A stretch of DNA of 52,423 nucleotides, from assembly GCF_002195995.1 (NCBI RefSeq), contig NZ_NHON01000002.1, positions 148,778 to 201,200 on the forward strand. The letters run 5' to 3'. Under the pieces are notes generated by a model that did not search any database, was not told where the DNA came from, and was given only the letters and a program-made list of their open reading frames with translations. This document shows, one piece after another, positions 15,951 through 25,027 of the stretch (positions are counted from its first letter, which is position 1; each line of letters begins with the position of its first letter). Both the position numbers and the translations under genes were made by a program. The stretch is from Inquilinus limosus. GTDB lineage: Bacteria; Pseudomonadota; Alphaproteobacteria; DSM-16000; Inquilinaceae.

Positions 15951-17750
15951 TCAGAAGCTGACGCGCAGCCCGCCGGTCGCCGCCTGGCTGCGATAGCCGT
16001 CAGCAAAGCTGCCGTCATAGCGCAGGAACAGCGTCGCCGCCTGCGCCGCGAGGCTGATGCCGACGCCGACCTTGGCCAGGTCGCGCGGCGCCTCGGCGCC
16101 CTCGATGCTGAACTCGGCGTCCGAGCCCTCGAAGCGCCCGTCGAAGCTCCGCTCCGTATCCGCCAGGTCGTGGCTCCACGCCGCCCGCAGCGACAGGCCG
16201 AGCGGGGCGCTGAGGCCGATGTCCAGGCGATGCGCCAGCTCGGCGCCCAGCATGCCCTGGGCCGAGGTCACGGTCCGGCCGCCGATGCGCAGGTCGACCG
16301 CGCCGGCGCCGCTCTCGGTGATCGAATCCTGGCTGACGACGATGGCCTGGAACCCGGCGAAGGGGGTCAGGTCGGTGCTGTCGCCCAGCGCCAGGCGGTA
16401 GCCGGTCTCGACGCCGGACAGGAACAGGTTCGAGTCGGTGTCGGCGGCGGCGAAGCGGTCGATGCCGGGGAAGGCGATCGCGCGGCTCACCGTGCCCCAG
16501 CCATGGGCGTAGCCCAGCGCGCCGTCGACATACCAGGCGGCGGGCGCGTAGCTGGCGTACAGGCCGACGGAGACGGTGCTGAGGTCGCCGTCGCCCGACA
16601 GCCTGCGGGTGTTGAAGCTGCTGCTGGAGAAGGCCAGCGCCCCGCCGACGGCCAGGCCGTCATCCAGGCGATGGTTGAAGCCGACGGCGACGCCGAGCAC
16701 GTCGAAGTCCAGGTCGTGCCGGTCGCCGTCGCCCGACTGGCGGCCGACGCTGCCCAGCCCGGCGATCCAGGCGTTCGGCCGGCCGGGCTCCCCGGGGCTG
16801 GCGGCTGTCGGGCCGCCGGCCATCGCCGCGCCGCCGGAGCGAGACTGGCTGACCTGCTGCCGCAGCACGCCCAGGAAGGCCCGGGCGCCTTCGATCTCGA
16901 CCGAGGGCAGGTCGGCATAGACCTCGCCGCTGAGCTGCTGCAGGGCCGATTGCAGCGGGTCGGAGTCGCCGTAATTCAGCAGGTCGAGGCTGTTGTAGAC
17001 GCTGTCCATGTCGCCGAACAGCGCCGGTGGCGTGGCCCGGTCCAGTGCCCGGCCGATGGCGCCGGCATTGCCGCCGCCGGCCCGCGGCGCATAGGCCAGG
17101 GCCTTGTCCCCGATCAGCTGCCGGTTGGTGTAGGCATCCGACGGCAGGAATTGCGGGTTGGCGCAGTTCGGGTCGTTCGACGTGCCGATCAGCGAGGATT
17201 GCGCCGTGCCGCCGCTGCCCCACGGGCCGCCCACCGGGATCGACGGCGGGTTGGCCGGAAAGTTGCCCAGGATCGGCGCGCCGGTGCCGGTCAGGATGCA
17301 GGTCCCCGCCGGCACGCGGACGATGGTCAGCGAATCCGGCAGATAGGGCAGGGCCAGCTTGTCCTTGATCTCCGCCGCCGTCAGGCCGCGCACCGTGTCG
17401 GATCCGGCGATGAAGCCGCCGACCGGCCGGGTGGTGCCTTCGGTGTAGACGCGGACATATTGCGTCGGGGCCGTGGTCCGCACCACCGCCGCCGCGGCCG
17501 AGTTGACGAAGGATTCGGTCGGCGCGGTGCTGAAGATGTAGGCGTTGGCGTCGGCCCCGGTCCGGACAAAGGGGACGGAGGTGCCGTCCCGGCGATAGAC
17601 CAGGCCGGACACCACGTCGCCCGGGGGCAGCGGCAGCATCTGGCCCAGGGCCGGGGCGGCGCTTCCGACCGCCAGCAGGACCGAAACCACAGTGGCGACA
17701 CGCCGTCCGGCCTGCCGTGCCCGCATCGGGGAAAGGGGGATCCTGGCCAA
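15951..17750 (-). CDS. Classical (type Va) autotransporter
   Basis: 599 residues. A signal peptide covers ~1-40 (RRVATVVSVLLAVGSAAPALG). The passenger (~40-260) has no recognised enzymatic motif. A typical linker follows (LLNYGDSDPLQSALQQLSGEVYADLPSVE), then the autotransporter beta-domain from ~320 to the end: NAWIAGLGSVGRQSGDGD, FDVLGVAVGFNHRLDDGLAVGG, ... and a terminal GGLRVSF with the C-terminal Phe that marks outer-membrane barrel assembly. The short passenger with two potential disulfide Cys (TCILTG, DPNCAN) is unusual. It is divergent from the lacI gene, 401 bases away, and its stop abuts a terminal inverted repeat. Confidence 0.92.
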   Translation of the reverse strand: MARIPLSPMRARQAGRRVATVVSVLLAVGSAAPALGQMLPLPPGDVVSGLVYRRDGTSVPFVRTGADANAYIFSTAPTESFVNSAAAAVVRTTAPTQYVRVYTEGTTRPVGGFIAGSDTVRGLTAAEIKDKLALPYLPDSLTIVRVPAGTCILTGTGAPILGNFPANPPSIPVGGPWGSGGTAQSSLIGTSNDPNCANPQFLPSDAYTNRQLIGDKALAYAPRAGGGNAGAIGRALDRATPPALFGDMDSVYNSLDLLNYGDSDPLQSALQQLSGEVYADLPSVEIEGARAFLGVLRQQVSQSRSGGAAMAGGPTAASPGEPGRPNAWIAGLGSVGRQSGDGDRHDLDFDVLGVAVGFNHRLDDGLAVGGALAFSSSSFNTRRLSGDGDLSTVSVGLYASYAPAAWYVDGALGYAHGWGTVSRAIAFPGIDRFAAADTDSNLFLSGVETGYRLALGDSTDLTPFAGFQAIVVSQDSITESGAGAVDLRIGGRTVTSAQGMLGAELAHRLDIGLSAPLGLSLRAAWSHDLADTERSFDGRFEGSDAEFSIEGAEAPRDLAKVGVGISLAAQAATLFLRYDGSFADGYRSQAATGGLRVSF

Positions 17751-18151
17751 ATGAGCCTCCCGAGAGATATGCCGGTCGGCCCGATCTCTCCCGACCGTCA
17801 GGTCGTGGAAGGGATCGGACCAAATGCCTTACGAATGCTCTGACTTGTTAATGGATTCCTTTCTCGGGTGTACAGAAGAAATTGCAATTCACGCAGATAC
17901 TGGTTGAGATAAATTCAGTGAAATTGATAAATAAATTGATGATAAGCTGCCAATTCTGGCTTCTATCGGTCAGGTGCCAGCTTATTGCTCACGAATTTCT
18001 GTTTCTCCTTAGCGAAATTTCTGTGCGGATCTGGTGCGCCAAGTGTGAGGCGACGCCGTTCCCGCATTCTCCCGACGAGCCCTGCCTTTCTGATCAGAAA
18101 CCGGTTTACTAAACCGGTTTCCGTGGTTACGGTGCGGTCAAGGAGACAGGG
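17751..18151. other. 401-base divergent promoter region, locally AT-rich
   Basis: Bases ~17840-18010 are strikingly AT-rich compared with the flanks and include the dyad GAAATTGCAATTC (17878-17890). A 76-codon frame at 17882 lacks a ribosome site and known features and is not called. The region should contain promoters for the autotransporter (leftward) and lacI (rightward); the lacI side holds the tandem operator at 18098. Confidence 0.6.
18098..18120. promoter_or_regulatory. Tandem LacI-type operator
   Basis: Two identical perfect palindromes AAACCGGTTT at 18098-18107 and 18111-18120, separated by ACT (centres 13 bases apart). Central CG palindromes of this kind are typical LacI-family half-site pairs. 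They lie 31 bases before the lacI start, suggesting autoregulation and control of the downstream operon. Confidence 0.7.
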
Positions 18152-19168
18152 ATGGCGACCATTCGCGACGTCGCGCGGGAGGCGGGTGTTTCACCGGCCA
18201 CGGTCTCGCGCTACCTGAACGGCAATATCGAGCTGCCGGCGGAGACCGCCGGGCGCATCGATGCCGCGTCGAAGCGGCTGGACTATCGCCCGAACCTGCT
18301 GGCCAAGCGCCTCAGCCTCGGCAGCTCAGAGACCATCGGCCTGGTCACGCCCGAGATCGCCAACCCGTTCTTTGCCGCCCTGGCTGCGGCGGCGGAGGAC
18401 GAGGCGCGGCGCGCCGGCTTCTCGATCCTGCTCAGCAGCACCGGCGGCGACCTGGAGATGGAGGCGGCGAGCATCGACCGGCTGGCGGCGCGCCATGTCG
18501 ACGGGCTGCTGGTGCTGACCAACCGGGTCGATGACGGGCGGCTGCGCGACCTGATCGACGGCCGCACCGACGTGGTGGTGCTGGATGAGGATGTGCCCGG
18601 CGCCAACGTCACCCGGATCTTCGTCGAGAACGAGGCCGGCGCCCATGACGCCACCCGTCATCTGATCGCCGCCGGCCATCGCCGCATCGCCCATATCGGC
18701 GGGCCGGAGCAGTTACTGAGCAGCCGCGAGCGCTTCGCCGGCTTCGCCCGGGCGATGGCCGAATCCGGACTGGCGGTCGAGGACGGGCTGGTGCGGTTCG
18801 GCGCCTATGAGCGCGATTTCGGGCGCGACGCCACCCGGGCGATCCTGGCCGAAAGCCGGCCGACGGCCGTGTTCACCGGCAGCGACTACATCGCCGTCGG
18901 CGTGCTGCAGGAGCTGGCGGCGCACGGCCTGTCGGCGCCGGGCGACCTGTCGCTCGCCAGCTTCGACGACATGCCCTTCGCGGACCTCCTCAGCCCGCCG
19001 ATCACCACCGTGCGCCAGCCGATCGAGGCGCTGGGGCGGATCGGCATCCGGACGCTGCTGGCGCAGATCCGGGGCGGGGAGACGCCGCAGATCCAGCGCC
19101 TGCCCACCGAACTGGTGGTCCGCACATCCGTCGGACCGCCGCCGGGGAAGGCCAACACGGCAGGCTGA
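18152..19168 (+). CDS. LacI-family transcriptional regulator
   Basis: 338 residues. The HTH TIRDVAREAGVSPATVSRYLNG and hinge helix LDYRPNLLAKRLSLGSSETIGLV are textbook, followed by a type-1 periplasmic-binding-fold effector domain (IANPFFAALAAAAEDEARRAG ... HIGGPEQLLSSRERFAGF ... VFTGSDYIAVGVLQEL ... LASFDDMPFADLLSPPITTVRQP). The AAGGAGA ribosome site lies upstream of the ATG. It is transcribed with the sugar ABC operon, whose binding protein starts 60 bases later. The ligand is presumably the imported sugar or its phosphate. Confidence 0.95.
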   Translation: MATIRDVAREAGVSPATVSRYLNGNIELPAETAGRIDAASKRLDYRPNLLAKRLSLGSSETIGLVTPEIANPFFAALAAAAEDEARRAGFSILLSSTGGDLEMEAASIDRLAARHVDGLLVLTNRVDDGRLRDLIDGRTDVVVLDEDVPGANVTRIFVENEAGAHDATRHLIAAGHRRIAHIGGPEQLLSSRERFAGFARAMAESGLAVEDGLVRFGAYERDFGRDATRAILAESRPTAVFTGSDYIAVGVLQELAAHGLSAPGDLSLASFDDMPFADLLSPPITTVRQPIEALGRIGIRTLLAQIRGGETPQIQRLPTELVVRTSVGPPPGKANTAG

Positions 19169-19227
19169 TCGCGAGGCCTGCCGCCGGGGACGAAACGCGA
19201 CAACAACACCGCACAGAGGAGAGCTTC

Positions 19228-20169
19228 ATGATCCGACTGAACGCACTGATGTCCGCCGCGGCGCTGGCCGGCGCGGCGATGCTGGCCGGAGCCGCCCAGG
19301 CACAGGCCGAGACCATCGCTTTGGTGACCATCAACCAGCAGGCGCTGTTCTTCAACCAGATCAACGAGGGCGCGCAGAAGGCGGCCGACGCCGCCGGCGC
19401 CAAGCTGGTGATCTTCAACGCCAACAACGTGCCCAGCGCCCAGAACGACGCGATCGAGACCTACATCACCCAGAAGGTCGACGGCATCGTCCTGGTGGCG
19501 ATCGACGTCAACGGCGTGAAGCCGGCGATCACCGCGGCCAAGCAGGCCGGCATCCCGGTGATCGCGGTCGACGCGCAGATCCCGGACGGCGACAACGCCG
19601 CCTTCGTTGGCGTCGACAACCTCAAGGCCGGCGAGGAGATCGGCAAGCACACCGCGGACTACGTGAAGCAGAACATGGGCGGCAGCGCCAAGCTCGGCGT
19701 CATCGGCGCCCTGAACTCCTTCATCCAGAACCAGCGGCTGGACGGATTCAAGAAGGCGCTCGCGGATTCGGGGGTGAAGGTCGACATCGTCGACACGGTC
19801 GACGGCCAGAACGTCCAGGACGTCGCCCTGACGGCGTCGGAGAACCTGATGACCGCCAATCCCGCCATGACCGCGCTCTACGCCACCGGCGAGCCGGCGC
19901 TGATCGGCGCGGTCTCCGCCGTCACCAGCCAGGGCCGCACCGGCGACATCAAGGTGTTCGGCTGGGACCTGACCGCCCAGGCGATCGCCGGCATCGACGC
20001 CGGCTGGGTCGCCGCCGTGGTGCAGCAGGACCCGGCGACCGAAGGCAAGGTCGCGGTCGAGAGCCTGCTGAAGCTGAAGAAGGGCGAGACCGTGCCGGCG
20101 ATCATCAACGTGCCGGTCACCATCGTCACCAAGGCCAACGTCGATCAGTTCCGCGGCCTGTTCAAGTGA
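19228..20169 (+). CDS. Sugar ABC transporter substrate-binding protein (RbsB/FrcB type)
   Basis: 313 residues, signal peptide ~1-27 (AAALAGAAMLAGAAQAQA). Type-1 periplasmic binding fold: TIALVTINQQALFFNQINEG, AQKAADAAGAKLVIFNANN, QKVDGIVLVAIDVNGVKPAI, IPVIAVDAQIPDG, LGVIGALNSFIQNQRLDGFKKAL, and the hinge-proximal KVFGWDLTAQAIAGIDAGWVAAVVQQDP. The periplasmic protein delivers a pentose, hexose or related polyol to the CUT2 transporter encoded next. Exact sugar not predictable from the sequence. Confidence 0.93.
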   Translation: MIRLNALMSAAALAGAAMLAGAAQAQAETIALVTINQQALFFNQINEGAQKAADAAGAKLVIFNANNVPSAQNDAIETYITQKVDGIVLVAIDVNGVKPAITAAKQAGIPVIAVDAQIPDGDNAAFVGVDNLKAGEEIGKHTADYVKQNMGGSAKLGVIGALNSFIQNQRLDGFKKALADSGVKVDIVDTVDGQNVQDVALTASENLMTANPAMTALYATGEPALIGAVSAVTSQGRTGDIKVFGWDLTAQAIAGIDAGWVAAVVQQDPATEGKVAVESLLKLKKGETVPAIINVPVTIVTKANVDQFRGLFK

Positions 20170-20178
20170 TGCGCCCGG

Positions 20179-20206
20179 TCCCCCGCCGCATCGAGGCGGT
20201 GGGGGA
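20179..20206 (+). terminator. Intra-operon hairpin after the binding-protein gene
   Basis: TCCCCCGCCGC (20179-20189) pairs with GCGGTGGGGGA (20196-20206), one G-U pair, 6-base loop. It sits between the binding-protein stop and the ATPase start with no T-tract, the usual place for a hairpin that protects the upstream mRNA and lowers downstream expression. Confidence 0.5.
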
Positions 20207-20212
20207 TCTCCG

Positions 20213-21024
<812 letters not shown>

Positions 21025-21028
<4 letters not shown>

Positions 21029-22044
21029 GCGCGGCGGGGAGCACGGCGATGACCGAGCAGCGGGGCGACGCGAAGGCTGACCGGCCGCCGGGGCTGCGCC
21101 ACCAGGTGATGGCCAATGGCGGCGTCGCCAGCATCTTCATCTTCTTCCTGGCCGTGTGCATCCTGTTCGGCCTGGTCACGGATGCTTTCCTGACCGAGGC
21201 GAACATCCTGAACATCCTGCGGCAGAGCGCGCCGCTGCTGATCGTCGCCACGGCGATGACCTTCGTCATCACCACCGGCGGCATCGACCTGTCGGTCGGC
21301 TCGATGCTCGGCCTGGTCGGCGCCCTGTCGGCCGTGGCGCTGCAGGCCGGCGTGCCGTGGCCGCTGGCGCTCGTCGGCCTGGTGCTGCTGGGCGCGGTGA
21401 TCGGCGCGGTGCAGGGCTTCTTCATCGCCTATGAGGGCATCCCGGCCTTCATCGTCACCCTGGCCGGGCTCGGCATCATCCGCGGCGTGGCGCTCTTGAT
21501 CACCCAGGGCTATTCGATCCCGGTCGATCCCGGCAGCGCCTTCGTCGAGATCGGCCGCGGCTGGGTGGCGGGGCTGCCGATGCCGGCGATCATCGCCGTC
21601 GCGGTGCTGGCGCTCGGCGTCGTGATCTTCACCCAGACCCGCTTCGGCCGCTATGTCACCGGCATCGGCGCCAATGCCGAGGCGGTGCGCCGTGCCGGGG
21701 TGAACATCCGGCGGGTGACGCTGTTCGTTTACGTCCTGTCCGGCGCCGCCGCGGCGTTGGCCGCCGTGGTCATCGCGGCGCGGCTGGGCAGCGGCTCGGC
21801 CAATGCCGGGGCGGGGTTCGAGCTCGACGTCATCGCCGCGGTGGTGCTGGGCGGCACCAGCCTGTTCGGCGGCCGCGGCACCATGATCGGCACCGTGCTG
21901 GGCGCGCTGACCGTGGCGGTGATCGGCAACGGCCTGATCCTGGCACATATGTCGCCGTTCCTGACCCCCATCATCACAGGCGTGATCATCCTGATCGCGA
22001 TCTGGCTCAACTTCCGGATCTTCCGGACCACGACCCGCCGCTGA
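21025..22044 (+). CDS. Sugar ABC transporter permease (RbsC/FrcC type)
   Basis: 339 residues, start overlapping the ATPase stop (ATGA). About 8-10 membrane segments and CUT2 permease hallmarks: TFVITTGGIDLSVGSMLGL, IPAFIVTLAGLGIIRGV, GRYVTGIGANAEAVRRAGVN and a C-terminal VLGGTSLFGGRGTMIGTVLGA. It should form the homodimeric pore with the preceding ATPase. The next gene starts 8 bases later, tying transport to the following enzymes. Confidence 0.94.
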
Positions 22045-22052
22045 GGCCCGAC

Positions 22053-23153
22053 ATGACGACGACAGACAGCACCATCGGCGTGCGCTCCGGCCAGGTCATG
22101 ACCGTGCTGGGGCCGATCCCGGTCGAGGCGATGGGCGTGACGCTGATGCACGAGCACATCCTGCTCGACACCTCCAGCTGGTGGCGCAGGCCCTGCTGCG
22201 CCAGCCACATCGCCCTGGCCGAGAAGCCGATCGACATCACCATGATCGGCGAGCTGCGGATGAACCCGTTCCTGAATCGGGACAACTGCTTCCTGCTCGA
22301 CACCGACCTGGCGGTGGAGGAGCTGGGCAAGTTCTCCGAGCTGGGCGGCGCCACCGTGGTCGACCCGACCTGCCTGGGCATCGGCCGCGACCCGGAGGCG
22401 CTGCAGCGCATCAGCCGCCGCACCGGGCTGAACATCGTCATGGGCGCGGGCTACTATCTCGGCCAGTCGCACCCGGAGGAGGTGCGGGACATGGACGCCG
22501 ACACCATCGCCGAGCGCATCGTGCGCGATGTCGGCGGCGCGCCGCCGCCGGAGGATGACGACACGCCGGTGATCCCGGCCGGGTTGATCGGCGAGATCGG
22601 AATCAGCAAGAATTTCACCGCCGAGGAGGAGAAGTCGCTGCGCGGCGCCGCCCGCGCCTCGCGCCGCACCGGCGTGCCGCTGTCGATCCACCTGCCGGGG
22701 TGGGAGCGGCTGGCCCACCGCGTGCTCGACGTGATCGAGGAGGAGGGGGCGGATCTGCGGCACACCGTGCTGTGCCATATGAATCCGAGCCACGCCGACC
22801 TGGCGTATCAGCGGGCGCTGGCGGACCGCGGCGCCTTCCTCGAATACGACATGATCGGCATGGACTATTACTATGCCGACCAGAAGGCGCAGTCGCCGAG
22901 CGACGAGGAGAATGCGCGGGCGATCGTCAGCCTGATCGAGTCCGGCCATGCCGACCGGCTGCTGCTGTCGCAGGACGTGTTCCTGAAGATGATGCTGACC
23001 CGCTATGGCGGCTTCGGCTACGGCTACATCCTGAAGCATTTCGTGCCCAGGCTGCGCCGCCACGGCGTCGACCGCGCGACGATCGACAGCCTCCTGATCG
23101 ACAATCCGCGGCGGGTCTTCTCCGCCGCCCATAATTCTAGAACCGAGGCCTGA
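22053..23153 (+). CDS. Phosphotriesterase-family (PTE/PHP-like) amidohydrolase-fold lactonase
   Basis: 366 residues. Metal site: HEHILLD (H33, H35), the GEIG glutamate in LIGEIGISK that replaces the carboxylated Lys of true phosphotriesterase, SIHLPG, CHMNPSH and LSQDV (catalytic Asp). These place it in COG1735 with PHP. Characterised relatives include lactonases for phosphorylated furanono-lactones and N-acyl homoserine lactones, while organophosphate cleavage is rare. In a sugar-uptake operon that also encodes a PfkB kinase, a sugar-lactone or sugar-phosphate-lactone substrate is the best guess (inference). The insert LDTSSWWRRPCCASH near residue 40 is unusual. Confidence 0.88.
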   Translation: MTTTDSTIGVRSGQVMTVLGPIPVEAMGVTLMHEHILLDTSSWWRRPCCASHIALAEKPIDITMIGELRMNPFLNRDNCFLLDTDLAVEELGKFSELGGATVVDPTCLGIGRDPEALQRISRRTGLNIVMGAGYYLGQSHPEEVRDMDADTIAERIVRDVGGAPPPEDDDTPVIPAGLIGEIGISKNFTAEEEKSLRGAARASRRTGVPLSIHLPGWERLAHRVLDVIEEEGADLRHTVLCHMNPSHADLAYQRALADRGAFLEYDMIGMDYYYADQKAQSPSDEENARAIVSLIESGHADRLLLSQDVFLKMMLTRYGGFGYGYILKHFVPRLRRHGVDRATIDSLLIDNPRRVFSAAHNSRTEA

Positions 23154-23156
23154 GCG

Positions 23157-23921
23157 ATGGCGAAGCACAAGATCCTGCTGGCGGGCGAATCCTGGGTCTC
23201 GACCGCGACCCACATCAAGGGGTTCGACCAGTTCCCGACCGTGACCTACCACCAGGGCGCCGAGCCGCTGCTGGAGGCGCTGAGGGACTCGCCCTTCGCC
23301 ATCGACTACATGCCGGCGCATCTGGCCCAGCGCGACTTCCCGCAGACGCTCGAGGGCCTCGCGGCCTATGACGCGGTGATCCTGTCCGATATCGGCGCCA
23401 ACACGCTGCTGCTGCACCCGGACACCTGGGTGCACAGCCAGCGCACGCCGAACCGGCTGAAGCTGCTGCGCGACTATGTCCGCGGCGGCGGCGGCCTCCT
23501 GATGTTCGGCGGCTATTACAGCTTCCAGGGCATCAATGGCGGCGCCCGCTTCCACAAGACTGCGGTGGAGGAGGTGCTGCCGGTGGAGATCCTGCCGGTC
23601 GACGACCGGGTCGAGGTGCCGGAGGGTTTCGATCCGAAGCTCGTCGCCGACCACCCGATCCTGGCCGGCCTGCCGGGTCCGTGGCCGGCGCTGCTCGGCT
23701 TCAACGAGGTCAGGCCGAAGCCGGGGGCGCAGGTGCTGGCCACGGTCGGCCCGGAATACGGCGACCTGCCGCTGCTGGTGGTCGGGGAATACGGCCAGGG
23801 CCGCACTTTGGCATGGACCTCCGACATCGGCCCGCACTGGCTGCCGCCGGACTTCGCCGCCTGGCCCGGCTATGGCCGCCTGTGGTCCCAGGCCCTGGCC
23901 TGGACGATCCGAGAAGCGTAA
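23157..23921 (+). CDS. DUF1355 / putative glutamine amidotransferase-like protein
   Basis: 254 residues, starting 3 bases after the phosphotriesterase-like gene. A class-I amidotransferase-like fold is suggested by VILSDIGANTLLL, YVRGGGGLLMFGGYYSFQG and HPILAGLPGPWPALLGFNEV, ending with VVGEYGQGRTLAWTSDIGPHWLP. The nucleophile-elbow Cys of real amidotransferases is absent (GGYYSF in that position), so glutaminase activity is unlikely. Related proteins co-occur with sugar transporters. Its task here is unknown: perhaps sugar isomerisation or binding, as suggested for ThuA-like folds. Confidence 0.75.
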   Translation: MAKHKILLAGESWVSTATHIKGFDQFPTVTYHQGAEPLLEALRDSPFAIDYMPAHLAQRDFPQTLEGLAAYDAVILSDIGANTLLLHPDTWVHSQRTPNRLKLLRDYVRGGGGLLMFGGYYSFQGINGGARFHKTAVEEVLPVEILPVDDRVEVPEGFDPKLVADHPILAGLPGPWPALLGFNEVRPKPGAQVLATVGPEYGDLPLLVVGEYGQGRTLAWTSDIGPHWLPPDFAAWPGYGRLWSQALAWTIREA

Positions 23922-23950
23922 GGCGGATCGATGCGGAGACGCCGGTGACG

Positions 23951-24073
23951 CCCCCTCACCCGAAATCGCTGCGCGATTTCGACCTCTCCCCAAGGAGAGG
24001 TGAAGCGCGGCCCCTCCCTCTCCTCGGGGAGAGGGAGGGGCCCGGCGCGACAGCGACGGGAGGGTGAGGGGGG
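23951..24073. repeat. Composite hairpin repeat inside the sugar operon
   Basis: Outer inverted ends CCCCCTCACCC (23951-23961) and GGGTGAGGGGG (24062-24072) enclose three hairpins: CGAAATCG/CGATTTCG (23961-23981), ACCTCTCC/GGAGAGGT (23982-24001) and a 15-bp stem GGCCCCTCCCTCTCC (from 24009) with a 3-base loop. The element separates the DUF1355 and PfkB genes. A related arrangement occurs at 39326. Confidence 0.85.
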
Positions 24074-24106
24074 ACCGCGCCGCCGGAGCAGACCCATGGG
24101 AACTTC

Positions 24107-25027
24107 ATGACCGTCCATGTCGTCGGCAATGCCTGTCTCGACACCCTCTACCGGCTGCAGCGCTTCCCGGAGCCGGGGGAGACGATCGTGGCCGACGGCA
24201 TGGCAGAGGATCTAGGCGGGAAGGGGCTGAACCAGGCGGTGGCGGCGGCCCGCACCGGCACCCGCGTCCGGCTGTTCGCCGCCATCGGCATCGACGCGGT
24301 GGGCGAGGCGGTGGCCGAGCGGCTGGCGGCGGAGGGGATCGACACCGCCGGGCTGGCCTGGCTCGATTGTCCGACCGACCGGTCGATGATCCAGGTCGAC
24401 GCCGCAGGCGAGAACGCCATCGTCAGCGTCACGACCTGCGCCGACCGCTTCGCCCCGCCGCGGGGCACCGGCCTGGACGCGGCGCTCAGGGCCGGCGACC
24501 TGCTGCTGATGCAGGGCAATCTGCGGATCGCGGCGGTGCGGGACTGCTTCACCCTGGCCCGCAGTCGCGGCGCCGGCACCATCCTGAACCCGTCGCCGAT
24601 CCGTGAGTCCTATGCCCCGGTGCTGCCGCTGACCGACCTGCTGGTGGTCAATCGCGGCGAGGCCTGCCGGCTGGGCGGCGATGCCGACCCGCACCGGGCG
24701 GCGCAGACCCTGCTGCGCCGTGGCGTGCCGATGGTCGTCGTCACTTTGGGCGCCGCCGGAGCCTCGGTGCTGACGGCGGAGGGCCGGACGGACCATCCCG
24801 CGCCTGCCGTCGCGGCGGTCGACACCGCCGGCGCCGGCGACCTGCTGTGCGGCGTGCTGGCCGGGCTGCTGGACCGGGGCGCGTCGGTCGAGGACGCCCT
24901 GCCCGTCGCCATCCGCGCCGCCGCCATCGGCGTCAGCCGGCCGGGCGTGCTGTCATCCTTTCCGAGCCGGGCGGAGATCGACGCGATCCTGCCCGCATCC
25001 CCGGCCCGAGGAGGGGCCACGCGATGA
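24107..25027 (+). CDS. PfkB-family (ribokinase-like) carbohydrate kinase
   Basis: 306 residues. Family signatures are clear: VVGNACLDTLYRL (start of fold), FPEPGETIVADGMAEDLGGKGLNQAVAAA (signature 1), and VDTAGAGDLLCGVLAGLL (signature 2) with the catalytic-base Asp in GAGD and the anion hole. It phosphorylates a sugar, nucleoside or sugar acid with ATP. The stop overlaps the ATG of the btpA-like gene (ATGA), so both belong to the transporter operon although the hairpin repeat intervenes upstream. Confidence 0.92.
   Translation: MTVHVVGNACLDTLYRLQRFPEPGETIVADGMAEDLGGKGLNQAVAAARTGTRVRLFAAIGIDAVGEAVAERLAAEGIDTAGLAWLDCPTDRSMIQVDAAGENAIVSVTTCADRFAPPRGTGLDAALRAGDLLLMQGNLRIAAVRDCFTLARSRGAGTILNPSPIRESYAPVLPLTDLLVVNRGEACRLGGDADPHRAAQTLLRRGVPMVVVTLGAAGASVLTAEGRTDHPAPAVAAVDTAGAGDLLCGVLAGLLDRGASVEDALPVAIRAAAIGVSRPGVLSSFPSRAEIDAILPASPARGGATR

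Noticed and set aside
15663..17843. 726-codon plus-strand frame opposite the autotransporter
   Set aside because: Composition typical of antisense GC-rich frames; the minus strand has signal peptide, linker and barrel.
17882..18112. 76-codon frame in the divergent AT-rich region
   Set aside because: No ribosome site, no homology I can see, overlaps the LacI operator; probably promoter DNA.
22053..23153. Organophosphate-degrading phosphotriesterase
   Set aside because: The bridging residue position is Glu (GEIG) as in PHP-like proteins, and the context is sugar uptake.
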